A stretch of DNA of 64,000 bases from NCBI RefSeq assembly GCF_009861505.1, contig NZ_WTFT01000037.1, positions 1 through 64,000 of the forward strand, written 5' to 3'. Position numbers and translations under genes: made by a program. The notes under the pieces were generated by a model. That model searched no databases. It worked only from the letters and a program-made list of their open reading frames with translations, and had not been told where the DNA came from. Below are positions 17,280 through 25,204 of this stretch, one piece after another. Each line of letters starts with the position of its first letter. The first letter of the stretch is position 1. The DNA comes from Pseudomonas izuensis (GTDB taxonomy: Bacteria > Pseudomonadota > Gammaproteobacteria > Pseudomonadales > Pseudomonadaceae).

Positions 17280-18974
17280 TTAGAAGCCCATACTCAGGTA
17301 TTCTGCGATTGGCCCAAGTGCCAGGGTTGGCAGAAAGGTCAGGCCGCCCACCAGCAAAATGGTCACGGTCAACAGGGTCACGAACAACGGGCCGTGGGTC
17401 GGGAAGCTGTTCTGGCCAATCGGCGCGGTTTTCTTCGCCGCCAGACTGCCGGCCAGGGCCATGACCGGGAGGATGTAGCCGAAACGACCGATCAACATCC
17501 CCAGGCTCAGCATCAGGTTGTGGAACGGGGTGTTGGCGCTGAAACCACCGAACGCGGAACCGTTGTTGGCACTGGCCGAGGTGTAGGCGTAGAGCAGCTG
17601 ACTGAAACCGTGGGCGCCGGGGTTGCTCACCGCGGCCACCGGGCCTGGCAGGCTGGCGGCAATCGCGCCGAGCACCAGCACGCCAATCGGCATGACCAGC
17701 AAGGTTGCCACCAGCAATTGCACTTCCCTGGCCTGCAGCTTTTTACCGAGGTATTCCGGGGTGCGGCCGATCATCAGGCCGGCGAGGAATACCGCGACCA
17801 GCACGTTGAGCAACATGCCGTAGAGCCCGGCACCGACGCCGCCGAAGATCACTTCGCCGACCATCATGTTGACCAGCGCCACCATGCCGGTCAGAGGATT
17901 GAGGCTGTCGTGCATGGCGTTGACCGAACCGTTCGAGGCTGCCGTCGTAGTCACCGACCACAACACGGTGGCAGTGGTACCGAACCGCGCTTCCTTGCCT
18001 TCCAGTGGCGCAGCCTGTTCGACGGCGACGTTGTTCAAGGCCGGGTTCGGTTGATATTCCGCCCACAACGAAGTGGCGCCGCCGATCAGGAACAGCGCGA
18101 GCATGCAGGCAATGATCGCCCGGCTCTGACGCTGGTCTTTCACGTAATGGCCGAAGGTGAACACCAGCGCGACCGGAATCAGAATGATCGACGCCAGTTC
18201 AAACAGGTTGGCCCAGGCAGTCGGGTTCTCGAACGGATGCGCCGAGTTGACACCGAAGAAGCCGCCGCCGTTGGTGCCCAGTTGCTTGATCGCAATCTGG
18301 CTGGCGGCAGGACCCAGCGGAATCACCTGATCGACGCCCTGCATCGTCACCGCATTCACGTATTGCGCGAAGGTTTGCGGCACGCCCTGCCACACCAGAT
18401 AAAGCGCCAGCAGCAGGCACAGCGGCAGCAACCCGTAGAGGGTGGCGCGGGTCATGTCGACCCAGAAGTTACCGAGGTTGCGGGTGGATTTGCGACCGAT
18501 GCCACGGCACAGAGCAACCAGTACAGCGAGCCCGGTGGCGGCGCTGACGAAGTTCTGCACGGTGAGGCCGACCATCTGGCTCAGGTAGCTCAGGGACGCT
18601 TCACCGCTGTAGGCCTGCCAGTTGGTGTTGGTCATGAAGCTGATGGCGGTGTTGAACGCGAGGGTCCACTCCTGGCCCGGCAGGTTTTGCGGGTTGAGCG
18701 GCAAATGGTCCTGGAACAACAGGATCGCGAACAGCAGCAGGAAACCCGCGAGGTTGAAGGCGAGCAAGGCCAGGGTGTACGTCTGCCAGCTCTGTTCGGC
18801 CTGCGGATCGACCCCGGACAACCGGTAGCAACCACGCTCGACCGGACCGAGGATCGGCGTCAGCCAGGTGCGCTGGCCCTCCATTACCTTGTAGTAGAAG
18901 CGCCCGAGAAACGGCGCCGGGACCAATACCACCGCGAAAAACGCGAGGATCAGCCAATAGTCATAACTGTGCAT
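17280..18974 (-). CDS. kdpA: KdpA, potassium-binding channel subunit
   Basis: A 564-residue polytopic membrane protein (about ten segments) forming the potassium pore of the Kdp complex. Four selectivity-loop regions are visible, among them SFMTNTNWQAYSGE, GTNGGGFFGVNSAHPFENP, and the SASANNGSAFGGFSANTPF stretch. AGGAG lies 5 bases before the ATG. It begins 8 bases after the kdpF stop codon. Confidence 0.97.
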   Translation of the reverse strand: MHSYDYWLILAFFAVVLVPAPFLGRFYYKVMEGQRTWLTPILGPVERGCYRLSGVDPQAEQSWQTYTLALLAFNLAGFLLLFAILLFQDHLPLNPQNLPGQEWTLAFNTAISFMTNTNWQAYSGEASLSYLSQMVGLTVQNFVSAATGLAVLVALCRGIGRKSTRNLGNFWVDMTRATLYGLLPLCLLLALYLVWQGVPQTFAQYVNAVTMQGVDQVIPLGPAASQIAIKQLGTNGGGFFGVNSAHPFENPTAWANLFELASIILIPVALVFTFGHYVKDQRQSRAIIACMLALFLIGGATSLWAEYQPNPALNNVAVEQAAPLEGKEARFGTTATVLWSVTTTAASNGSVNAMHDSLNPLTGMVALVNMMVGEVIFGGVGAGLYGMLLNVLVAVFLAGLMIGRTPEYLGKKLQAREVQLLVATLLVMPIGVLVLGAIAASLPGPVAAVSNPGAHGFSQLLYAYTSASANNGSAFGGFSANTPFHNLMLSLGMLIGRFGYILPVMALAGSLAAKKTAPIGQNSFPTHGPLFVTLLTVTILLVGGLTFLPTLALGPIAEYLSMGF

Positions 18975-18982
18975 AGCCGCTC

Positions 18983-19072
18983 CTAGTTCCGGTCCGCGCG
19001 CAACAGCGCAACCAACAGATAAATGAACAGCCCCACTGCCAACAGCAGTGACACCCCGTCCAGAACGCTCAT
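18983..19072 (-). CDS. kdpF: KdpF, small stabilising subunit
   Basis: A 29-residue single-pass membrane peptide, MSVLDGVSLLLAVGLFIYL then LVALLRADRN, the typical KdpF sequence. GGAG lies 7 bases before the ATG at 19072. KdpF stabilises the KdpFABC complex and is the first gene of the operon. The frame runs upstream to 19165 but that part has no ribosome site or similarity. Confidence 0.92.
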   Translation of the reverse strand: MSVLDGVSLLLAVGLFIYLLVALLRADRN

Positions 19073-19298
19073 GGAAGATCTCCGTGTTACGGCGTATTGC
19101 CGCGTGTGGTTCATTGTCGGAAGGAAGGCTGTAAAGGAACGAGACCGAGGGGCGCGGCGGGGCATAAAGAAAGCGTAAAGAATGGGTTTACGCTGGGGTT
19201 ACGCCTGGGTTTTTGGTGGGTTTTCCATATCGGCCCTCGTGCCGGTCAGCACTTTGCGCAAGAATGTGGGCCATCGTGCTTATTGCTGGAGAAACACC

Positions 19299-19844
19299 AT
19301 GAATGTAATCACCACCGACCTGCCCGGTGTTCTGATCATCGAGCCCAAGGTATATGGTGATGAGCGGGGCTTTTTTTACGAGAGCTTCAACGCCAAGGCT
19401 TTTGAGGATGCCACAGGCCTAACCACTCAGTTCGTTCAGGACAATCATTCACGCTCTCAAAAAGGCGTGTTGCGTGGCCTGCATTACCAGCTGGAAAACA
19501 CCCAGGGCAAATTGGTCCGCGTGACGGCAGGTGAAGTACTCGACGTGGCAGTGGACATTCGCCGCAGCTCACCGCATTTCGGCAAATGGGTTGCCGTGCG
19601 CCTGACCGCCGAGAACCGTCGCCAACTCTGGGTTCCGGAAGGTTTCGCGCACGGCTTCGTGGTGTTGAGTGATTTCGCCGAGTTCCTCTACAAAACCACC
19701 AATTACTACACTCCGTCAGCTGAGCGCAGCATTCGTTGGAACGATCCGGACCTTGCCATCGACTGGCAATTTGACGAAGCCCCGCAATTGTCCGCGAAGG
19801 ACCAGGCTGGGCAATTGTTCAAGGACGCTGAAGTCTTTTCCTGA
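19299..19844 (+). CDS. rmlC: dTDP-4-dehydrorhamnose 3,5-epimerase
   Basis: A 181-residue cupin enzyme, third step of dTDP-L-rhamnose synthesis. The ATG at 19299 has GGAG 7 bases upstream; the open frame back to 19182 is not coding. The catalytic His 62 lies in GVLRGLHYQ, and the motifs YGDERGFFYESFN, FVQDNHSRS, VPEGFAHGFVVLS and KTTNYYTPSAERSIRWNDPDL are all conserved. It is separated from rmlBDA (51-54 kb) by the whole O-antigen locus and lies on the opposite strand, next to kdp. Confidence 0.95.
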   Translation: MNVITTDLPGVLIIEPKVYGDERGFFYESFNAKAFEDATGLTTQFVQDNHSRSQKGVLRGLHYQLENTQGKLVRVTAGEVLDVAVDIRRSSPHFGKWVAVRLTAENRRQLWVPEGFAHGFVVLSDFAEFLYKTTNYYTPSAERSIRWNDPDLAIDWQFDEAPQLSAKDQAGQLFKDAEVFS

Positions 19845-19948
19845 ATCCAGGCGCACAATTGAACCACTGCGAAAATTAGTCGCTCAAAAGTGGTAAGCGC
19901 GATCGATTGGCAAAACCCGTCAATCGGCCTGCCTTCAAGGAGACTCCT

Positions 19949-20116
19949 ATGCCCTGGTATGCCTGGTTGATTCTGATCGTTGCAATCGGCTCGATCGTTG
20001 GCGGCCTGATGATGCTGCGTGACACTGCCAACAAGGTCGAGTTGACCGATGAACAACGTAGACGCGTGGCCGAACGCAACGCGGAAGCGGACGCCAAGGA
20101 TGCGCAGGACCGCTAG
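19949..20116 (+). CDS. DUF2897 family small membrane protein
   Basis: A 55-residue protein, MPWYAWLILIVAIGSIVGG and then LMMLRDTANKVELTDEQ. One N-terminal membrane segment (about 3-22) followed by a charged cytosolic tail. AAGGAG lies 6 bases before the ATG at 19949, which fixes the start. This is the DUF2897 pattern of gammaproteobacteria; function unknown. It ends just before a strong terminator. Confidence 0.8.
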   Translation: MPWYAWLILIVAIGSIVGGLMMLRDTANKVELTDEQRRRVAERNAEADAKDAQDR

Positions 20117-20118
20117 AT

Positions 20119-20199
20119 AAAAAAGATCGCAGCCTTCGGCAGCTCCTACAGGGAAACGCATATTCCGTGCAGGCGCTGCCGAAGGCTGCGATTTTTTTT
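20119..20199. terminator. Bidirectional terminator with 18-bp stem
   Basis: Inverted arms 20126-20143 and 20175-20192 (ATCGCAGCCTTCGGCAGC and its complement), with a run of A on the left and of T on the right. It lies between the convergent DUF2897 and DUF1989 genes and can end both transcripts. The arm sequence is a common Pseudomonas intergenic repeat. Confidence 0.85.
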
Positions 20200-20203
20200 G
20201 CAG

Positions 20204-21055
20204 TTACTTTTCCCAATCCGCCTTGGCAATGTGCAGGCCATGCAGCCCTTTGTACGACGCACGCTCCGGCTGGCTCCAGCCCTCCAGCAATGAATCCTCC
20301 AGACGATAGATCTCCACCCCTAATGGACGACACACGCTCAGCGGGTCCTGTGCATCCGGCCCCCACATGGCCAGCGACAAATCACCGCCCGGACAGGTCG
20401 ACAGTGCACACAGCAGATCGATCTCGGCAAAAAACTCCAGGTAGTCGCCCTTCTGCGCCGGACAGGCTTTCATGAAGTACATGTCGTCGTGATTCAGTCC
20501 CGTGCACTGGAAGATGTTCAGCACGTCATGCACGTCGAATTCGGTCAGGCCATGGGGCAGCACTGCGCGGGTCAGATTGGAATGGCAGTGATGATGGAAA
20601 TCTTCGCCGGTGAGCATTTTGTTCACATAGGGATCGCAGCGGGTGCCGAGCAAATCGTGCAGGCGACCACCATGCTCATCGATGCCGTAACCGGCCAGGC
20701 TATCATCGGTGATGGTCACCAGCGGCCGTAAAAACGGCAGGTTCGACCAGAGCCGGTCATGGGTGCTGACGTGTGCCCCCTGCAACTGTCGGGTGCGCGA
20801 AGCCCAAAGCCGTTCGCGCGGGTCGTGGGCATTCCAGACGTTGAAGTCCCCCACCTGCGGACCGACAGGGGTCGTCACTCTGAACACATGCCCGGCCGGG
20901 ACGTTCCAGGCGCGGCCAGTGCGAATCGGCACTTCGAACGACTCGATCAACGTGCGCCCGTCCTTCGCGTCACGCACCCGTTCGTAGAAGGCTTTGTCCA
21001 CCTGCAAGGCCGAGCCTTTGCTGACTTGATAGGCCGCCGGATAGTCTTTGTACAT
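20204..21055 (-). CDS. DUF1989 (urea carboxylase-associated) family protein
   Basis: A 283-residue cytosolic protein. WNVPAGHVFRVTTPVGPQVGDFNVWNAHDPRE, HDRLWSNLPFLRPLVTI and DVLNIFQCTG with the Cys/His group DFHHHCHSNL are typical of DUF1989. Family members include urea carboxylase/guanidine-related accessory proteins, but no urea carboxylase or transporter lies nearby, so the substrate is open. It begins 15 bases after the end of the GntR regulator gene; the two are surely cotranscribed. Confidence 0.8.
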   Translation of the reverse strand: MYKDYPAAYQVSKGSALQVDKAFYERVRDAKDGRTLIESFEVPIRTGRAWNVPAGHVFRVTTPVGPQVGDFNVWNAHDPRERLWASRTRQLQGAHVSTHDRLWSNLPFLRPLVTITDDSLAGYGIDEHGGRLHDLLGTRCDPYVNKMLTGEDFHHHCHSNLTRAVLPHGLTEFDVHDVLNIFQCTGLNHDDMYFMKACPAQKGDYLEFFAEIDLLCALSTCPGGDLSLAMWGPDAQDPLSVCRPLGVEIYRLEDSLLEGWSQPERASYKGLHGLHIAKADWEK

Positions 21056-21070
21056 GGCACGAATCCTCGA

Positions 21071-21724
21071 TCAGTGATGGGAGTCTGGAACAAGCATTTG
21101 CAACAGCAGGTATTCGGAGTCGTCGAGATAACAGCTCATCGCATCCTCGGCGGCGGGCTTGTCACCCTCGACCAGCAACTCATGGATATGTCGGTCGCGA
21201 GCCAGCCAGGGCGCCTGAAAACTCGATTCGTCGGGAGCGGTGCAGAACACCAGGCGCAATTGCGCCACGACATTGGTGAAGAATTCATCGAATAACGGAC
21301 TGCGCAGCAACCCGACGATGTGTTGATGAAAGGCCAGGCTGTGGGTGCCGACCGCGCGCCAGTCTTCGCGCTCCCGGGCCAGTTCGGTGGCGTCAAGGGC
21401 TTCGAGCATCCGGTCGGATTGATAGTCGCGCAGCGGTTGACTCGTGTGGATGGCCTGCAACTCCAGCGTGCGTCGAACCTTGAACAGATCCCGCACATCC
21501 TCAAGCCCCGGGCGGCGCACCATCACGCCTTTATTGCGCACATAACGGGTCAGGCCTTCCTGCCCCAGCCGATGCAAGGCTTCACGAATGGTATTGCGCG
21601 AGGCGTTGTAGGCCGATACCAGGTCATTTTCCACCAGTGCCATACCGGGCAGTAAACGACCGCCAATGATATCGGCACGCAACTCCAATGTGATGTGATC
21701 GGCCAGGGACAGTCCGCTGTTCAT
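21071..21724 (-). CDS. GntR/FadR-type transcriptional regulator
   Basis: A 217-residue regulator. Start MNSGLSLADHITLELRA, with GAGG 8 bases upstream, is preferred over the Met 27 bases earlier. Winged helix at about 8-75 (NASRNTIREALHRLGQEGLTRY), then an all-helical FCD ligand domain (about 85-210: FKVRRTLELQAIHTS, HQHIVGLLRSPLFDEFF). It is in an operon with the DUF1989 gene and probably controls it in response to that pathway's substrate. Confidence 0.85.
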   Translation of the reverse strand: MNSGLSLADHITLELRADIIGGRLLPGMALVENDLVSAYNASRNTIREALHRLGQEGLTRYVRNKGVMVRRPGLEDVRDLFKVRRTLELQAIHTSQPLRDYQSDRMLEALDATELAREREDWRAVGTHSLAFHQHIVGLLRSPLFDEFFTNVVAQLRLVFCTAPDESSFQAPWLARDRHIHELLVEGDKPAAEDAMSCYLDDSEYLLLQMLVPDSHH

Positions 21725-21899
21725 ACTCAACGCCTCAGGATTGTTCAACAATCGTCAACTTATGAGTAATCACTATTCATGCCAAGAAATGCGTCCATTT
21801 GCGCCCGATTCGACGCATCTGCACGCTTTTTAGAAATAGAAGTACAGTCACCATCCAATTTTCATTGGTTAATATGGCGCATTGATGCGGAGATATCAG

Positions 21900-22454
21900 A
21901 TGCGTTACTCGCAGGACCATAAAGCCCAGACCCACCAGCGCATCATCAAGGAAGCCTCAGAACGCTTTCGCCGTGACGGTATCGGCGCAACCGGCCTGCA
22001 ACCTCTGATGAAGTCGCTGGGCCTGACACACGGTGGCTTTTACTCGCACTTCAAATCCAAGGACGAGTTGGTGGAAAAGGCGTTACAAGCCGCTGGCGAT
22101 CAGGTCGCCGGGGTGTGCGCCGAGCTGTTCGCCCAGGATCGCCCGCTGCAGGCATTCATCGATACGTACTTGTCGGAATGGCACAAGACTTCGCCCCACG
22201 AAGGTTGCCCGCTGCTGACCATTTCTTCGGAGCTGGGCTTACGTGGCCAGCCGAGTCCAACCAGCGACGTGGTGCTCAAGGCCCGACTCGACCAGATCGA
22301 GGGCACCCTTGAAGGCGAAAACGCCGACGACCGCAGCATTGTCATCATGGCTACGCTCGTCGGCGCCCTGTTGTTATCGCGCAGCGTCGCCGACGTCGAG
22401 TTCGCCCAGCGGATACTCGACGTCACGCGCGAACACCTCAATTCACAGGACTAA
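21900..22454 (+). CDS. TetR family transcriptional regulator
   Basis: A 184-residue regulator. The ATG at 21900 (MRYSQDHKAQTHQRI) has GGAG 7 bases upstream, so the extra residues back to 21882 are dropped. N-terminal helix-turn-helix (about 12-58: GIGATGLQPLMKSLGLTHGGFYSHFKSKDELV); the C-terminal ligand domain has HEGCPLLTISSELG. Its stop codon overlaps the stop of the convergent fabF-like gene (shared CTAA), so it may regulate the fabF/SDR pair, although the promoter of that pair is 2 kb away. Confidence 0.88.
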   Translation: MRYSQDHKAQTHQRIIKEASERFRRDGIGATGLQPLMKSLGLTHGGFYSHFKSKDELVEKALQAAGDQVAGVCAELFAQDRPLQAFIDTYLSEWHKTSPHEGCPLLTISSELGLRGQPSPTSDVVLKARLDQIEGTLEGENADDRSIVIMATLVGALLLSRSVADVEFAQRILDVTREHLNSQD

Positions 22455-23725
22455 CCCTGCCAACGCTTGAACAACACGCTGGCATTGACTCCACCAAACC
22501 CGAAGCCATTGGACAACGCGTATTCGATGGCCATCGGCCTGGCCTGGCCGTGGACAATGTCCACGCCTTCGGTGGCGGGGTCCGGATCATCGAAGTTCAG
22601 TGTCGCGGGGACAACCTGGTCGCGAATCGCCAGCAGCGTGAAGATCGCTTCAAGCCCACCTGCCGCGCCGAGCAAATGCCCTGTGGCCGACTTGGTGGAG
22701 GTCACCGCTATGCCGTTTTGCGCACCGAACAATGCCTTGATCGCCGCCAGCTCTCCCAGATCGCCTACCGGTGTCGAGGTTGCGTGCGCATTCAGATGCT
22801 GAACCTGATCCGGTGAAACGCCCGCCTGAGCCAATGCCAACGACATCGCGCGACGCGCACCGTTGCCGTCTTCGGGACCCGCGGTCAGGTGAAAAGCATC
22901 GGCGCTGGTACCGTAGCCGACCAGCTCCGCCAGAGGCTGTGCTCCACGGGCCAAGGCATGTTCCAGGGACTCGATCACCAGCAGGCCGGCACCTTCGCCC
23001 ATGACAAAGCCATCACGGCCACTGTCGAAGGGGCGCGAGGCACGTTCCGGGGTGTCGTTGTAAGCGCTGGACAAGGCGCGAGCGGCAGCAAATCCCGCGA
23101 GGCTGACCCGATCGATCGCCGCCTCCGCGCCGCCACACACCGCGATATCCGCTTCACCGGAACGAATCAGCCGCGCCGCGTCACCAATCGCCTGGACCCC
23201 AGCCGCACACGCTGTCACCGGGGCACCCAGCGGACCTTTGAAACCGTGCTGGATCGACACATGCCCCGCCGCCAGGTTGACCAGGAACGATGGGATAGTG
23301 AATGGCGACAACCGCCGCGGGCCTCGGCTGTCTGTCGTGCGTACCGCATCGGCAATTGCACCGAAACCACCCACGCCGGAACCGATGATAGTGGCCGTGC
23401 GCTCCTGGTCGTCGGCGGTCTGCGCTTGCCAACCGGCCTGCTCCAGCGCCTGACGCGCCGCTTCCATGGCAAACAGAATGAAGCGGTCCATCTTTTTCTG
23501 TTCTTTGGGTGGCGTCGCCAGGTCCGGGTTGAATCCCGCCTCGGCATCGTCCGCCAGGGTCGGCACTGCACCACCGACCCTGGCCGGCAGATCGGCTATC
23601 ACTTCGTCCGGCAAATTGCGCAACCCGGAACGCCCGGCCAACAGACGCCCCCAGACCACTTCGACTCCGCTACCCAGCGGAGACACCAGGCCCATCCCTG
23701 TTACAACCACTCGACGATCGTTCAT
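22451..23725 (-). CDS. FabF-like beta-ketoacyl-ACP synthase II
   Basis: A 424-residue condensing enzyme. Start MNDRRVVVTGMGLVSPLG with AAGGGG 9 bases upstream; the open frame continues to 24031 but that part is the shadow of the SDR gene. The Cys-His-His triad is complete: Cys 173 (VTACAAG), His 314 (LNAHATSTPVGD), His 350 (TKSATGHLLGAAGG), with Lys 345. It is not the main fabF, which lies in the fab cluster, and is paired instead with an SDR gene 31 bases upstream. It probably elongates or makes a special acyl chain. Confidence 0.88.
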   Translation of the reverse strand: MNDRRVVVTGMGLVSPLGSGVEVVWGRLLAGRSGLRNLPDEVIADLPARVGGAVPTLADDAEAGFNPDLATPPKEQKKMDRFILFAMEAARQALEQAGWQAQTADDQERTATIIGSGVGGFGAIADAVRTTDSRGPRRLSPFTIPSFLVNLAAGHVSIQHGFKGPLGAPVTACAAGVQAIGDAARLIRSGEADIAVCGGAEAAIDRVSLAGFAAARALSSAYNDTPERASRPFDSGRDGFVMGEGAGLLVIESLEHALARGAQPLAELVGYGTSADAFHLTAGPEDGNGARRAMSLALAQAGVSPDQVQHLNAHATSTPVGDLGELAAIKALFGAQNGIAVTSTKSATGHLLGAAGGLEAIFTLLAIRDQVVPATLNFDDPDPATEGVDIVHGQARPMAIEYALSNGFGFGGVNASVLFKRWQG

Positions 23726-23756
23726 ACCGCAATTCCCCTTGCCGAATTCTCGCGCT

Positions 23757-24551
23757 TCATTTGTAACGCGCGGCGGCTTTGCTTTTGGAAAGGTTCGGAG
23801 CCATGACGTAACGTGCTGCAACGAATTTGTCCCAGTCGGCGACATCCGGCAGCGACGGAATGGTGACCAATTCGCCCTGATCCAGCCCCGACAATGCTGC
23901 GTCGACCATCTCGCCCGCTTCCATGACCATTTCTGCCGGGATCTGCGAAGCGTCGATACCGGAACGCTCCCAGATTTCAGTTCGTGTGACCCCTGGCAAC
24001 ACAGCCTGGACCTTGACCCCGGTGCCATCAAGTTCTGCGTTCAACGACTGGGTCAGACTCAACACATACGCCTTGCTGGCGCTGTAGGTGGCATTGAATC
24101 GCTCGGGAAACAGCGCCACTACTGACGCGATATTGATGATCGTGCCCCGACCCGCCTTGGCAAAACTGGCCGCTGCTGCCGAAGCCAGGCGTGTGACCGT
24201 CGTGACGTTCAACTGGATCATCCGCTCCAACTGATCGGTATCGGCATTGCCCAGCAAGCCATCCGCCGCCACGCCGGCATTATTCAACAGCAAGCTGATG
24301 CTCGAATCGCTGCGCAAGCGTTGCTCAAGTTTGAACACGTCATCCTTTTGCGTCAGATCCGCCTTGACCACCTCAACTTGAACACCATATTCAGCGCGCA
24401 ATGTGCTCGCCGCCTCGTCCAGCCGCTGCTGATCGCGTGCAACCAGCAACAGATCAAAACCACGCGACGCCAGACGCTGCGCGTAAACCGCGCCGATACC
24501 GGAAGAAGCACCGGTGACGAGGGCCGTACCTTGGGACTGAACAGAATTCAT
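23757..24551 (-). CDS. SDR family oxidoreductase
   Basis: A 264-residue classical short-chain dehydrogenase. Start MNSVQSQGTALVTG with AGGAG 7 bases upstream. Cofactor motif TGASSGIG at 13-20, NNAG at 90-93, catalytic Ser 143, Tyr 156 and Lys 160 (YSASKAY). Unlike FabG it has a C-terminal extension (about 225-264: PSLPDVADWDKFVAARYVM) seen in SDRs of the YqjQ/DltE type. It is the first gene of the SDR-fabF-like pair, so it may reduce the ketoacyl product. Confidence 0.88.
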   Translation of the reverse strand: MNSVQSQGTALVTGASSGIGAVYAQRLASRGFDLLLVARDQQRLDEAASTLRAEYGVQVEVVKADLTQKDDVFKLEQRLRSDSSISLLLNNAGVAADGLLGNADTDQLERMIQLNVTTVTRLASAAAASFAKAGRGTIINIASVVALFPERFNATYSASKAYVLSLTQSLNAELDGTGVKVQAVLPGVTRTEIWERSGIDASQIPAEMVMEAGEMVDAALSGLDQGELVTIPSLPDVADWDKFVAARYVMAPNLSKSKAAARYK

Positions 24552-24630
24552 GGCAGTGCTCCTGGAAAATGCTGAAGGGAACGCCAGGCGCATGAATATC
24601 AGGGCGCCTCAGCGGGAAACGAATTTATTA

Positions 24631-24667
24631 TAGGCATAATTTAATCGGCATATGATAGCCATAATTT
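24631..24667. promoter_or_regulatory. Possible operator: two near-identical 12-base repeats before the SDR gene
   Basis: TAGGCATAATTT (24631-24642) and TAGCCATAATTT (24656-24667) differ at one base and begin 25 bases apart, in an AT-rich stretch 80-115 bases upstream of the SDR start. They could bind the TetR regulator encoded at the far end of this pair. This is a guess from pattern only. Confidence 0.3.
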
Positions 24668-24714
24668 TCACGGCACCGACAGAAGGCTTTGCCCGGCAGT
24701 GTCCACCGGGATGC

Positions 24715-24738
24715 AAAAAGGCCGGTCAATGACCGGCC
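24715..24738 (-). terminator. Rho-independent terminator after the comEA-like gene
   Basis: GGCCGGTC / GACCGGCC, stem of 8 and loop of 3, followed on the minus strand by TTTTT. It sits 22 bases past the stop of the gene ending at 24760. Confidence 0.85.
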
Positions 24739-24759
24739 CCTTGGCGTTGAATAATCAGC

Positions 24760-25092
24760 TTAGTTCACTTCCAGCTTCTCGCGATTGCGATCCAGGATCG
24801 CCTTGCCAATGCCCTTCACTTCCAGCAATTCGTCCACCGAGGCGAATGGCCCGTTAATGTCACGATACGCAACAATCGCATTAGCCTTGGCCTCGCCTAT
24901 GCCAGACAACTCGCGCTGCAAAGTTGGCGCATCGGCCACGTTGAGATTGACCTTATCGCTCTGTGCCTTTGGGGCCACCTCTTGCATTTGCTGCACATTG
25001 CCAGCCTCCTTTACAGCGGGTGCTGCAAGGGCAGCTGTGGAGAAGCTGGTGAGCAGGGCAAAAACCAGGGAGTAGAAATAGCCAGTACGCAT
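24760..25092 (-). CDS. ComEA-like helix-hairpin-helix protein
   Basis: A 110-residue exported protein: signal peptide about 1-23 (ends AALAAPA), a short linker, and a helix-hairpin-helix pair (about 45-108: VNLNVADAPTLQRELSGIG, AIVAYRDINGPFASVDELL, VKGIGKAILDRNREKLEVN) as in the DNA-binding part of ComEA. It probably binds DNA in the periplasm during uptake, though in Pseudomonas this role is unproven. GGAG lies 8 bases before the ATG. The gene is a conserved neighbour of wbpM in this genus. Confidence 0.88.
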   Translation of the reverse strand: MRTGYFYSLVFALLTSFSTAALAAPAVKEAGNVQQMQEVAPKAQSDKVNLNVADAPTLQRELSGIGEAKANAIVAYRDINGPFASVDELLEVKGIGKAILDRNREKLEVN

Positions 25093-25204
25093 AAATGACG
25101 CTCCATGACATCGATTGAGGAAGCAGCTTTTCCGAAGCTGCCTCCCAAACTTAGGCGATGTCTGGAGCCTGTCAAAAACGTGTCTGTTGCGGGATATGAA
25201 ACAA

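Noticed and set aside
16905..18986. A 693-codon plus-strand open frame opposite kdpA and kdpB
   Set aside because: Rich in His, Gln and Arg as expected of an antisense frame; kdpA and kdpB are certain.
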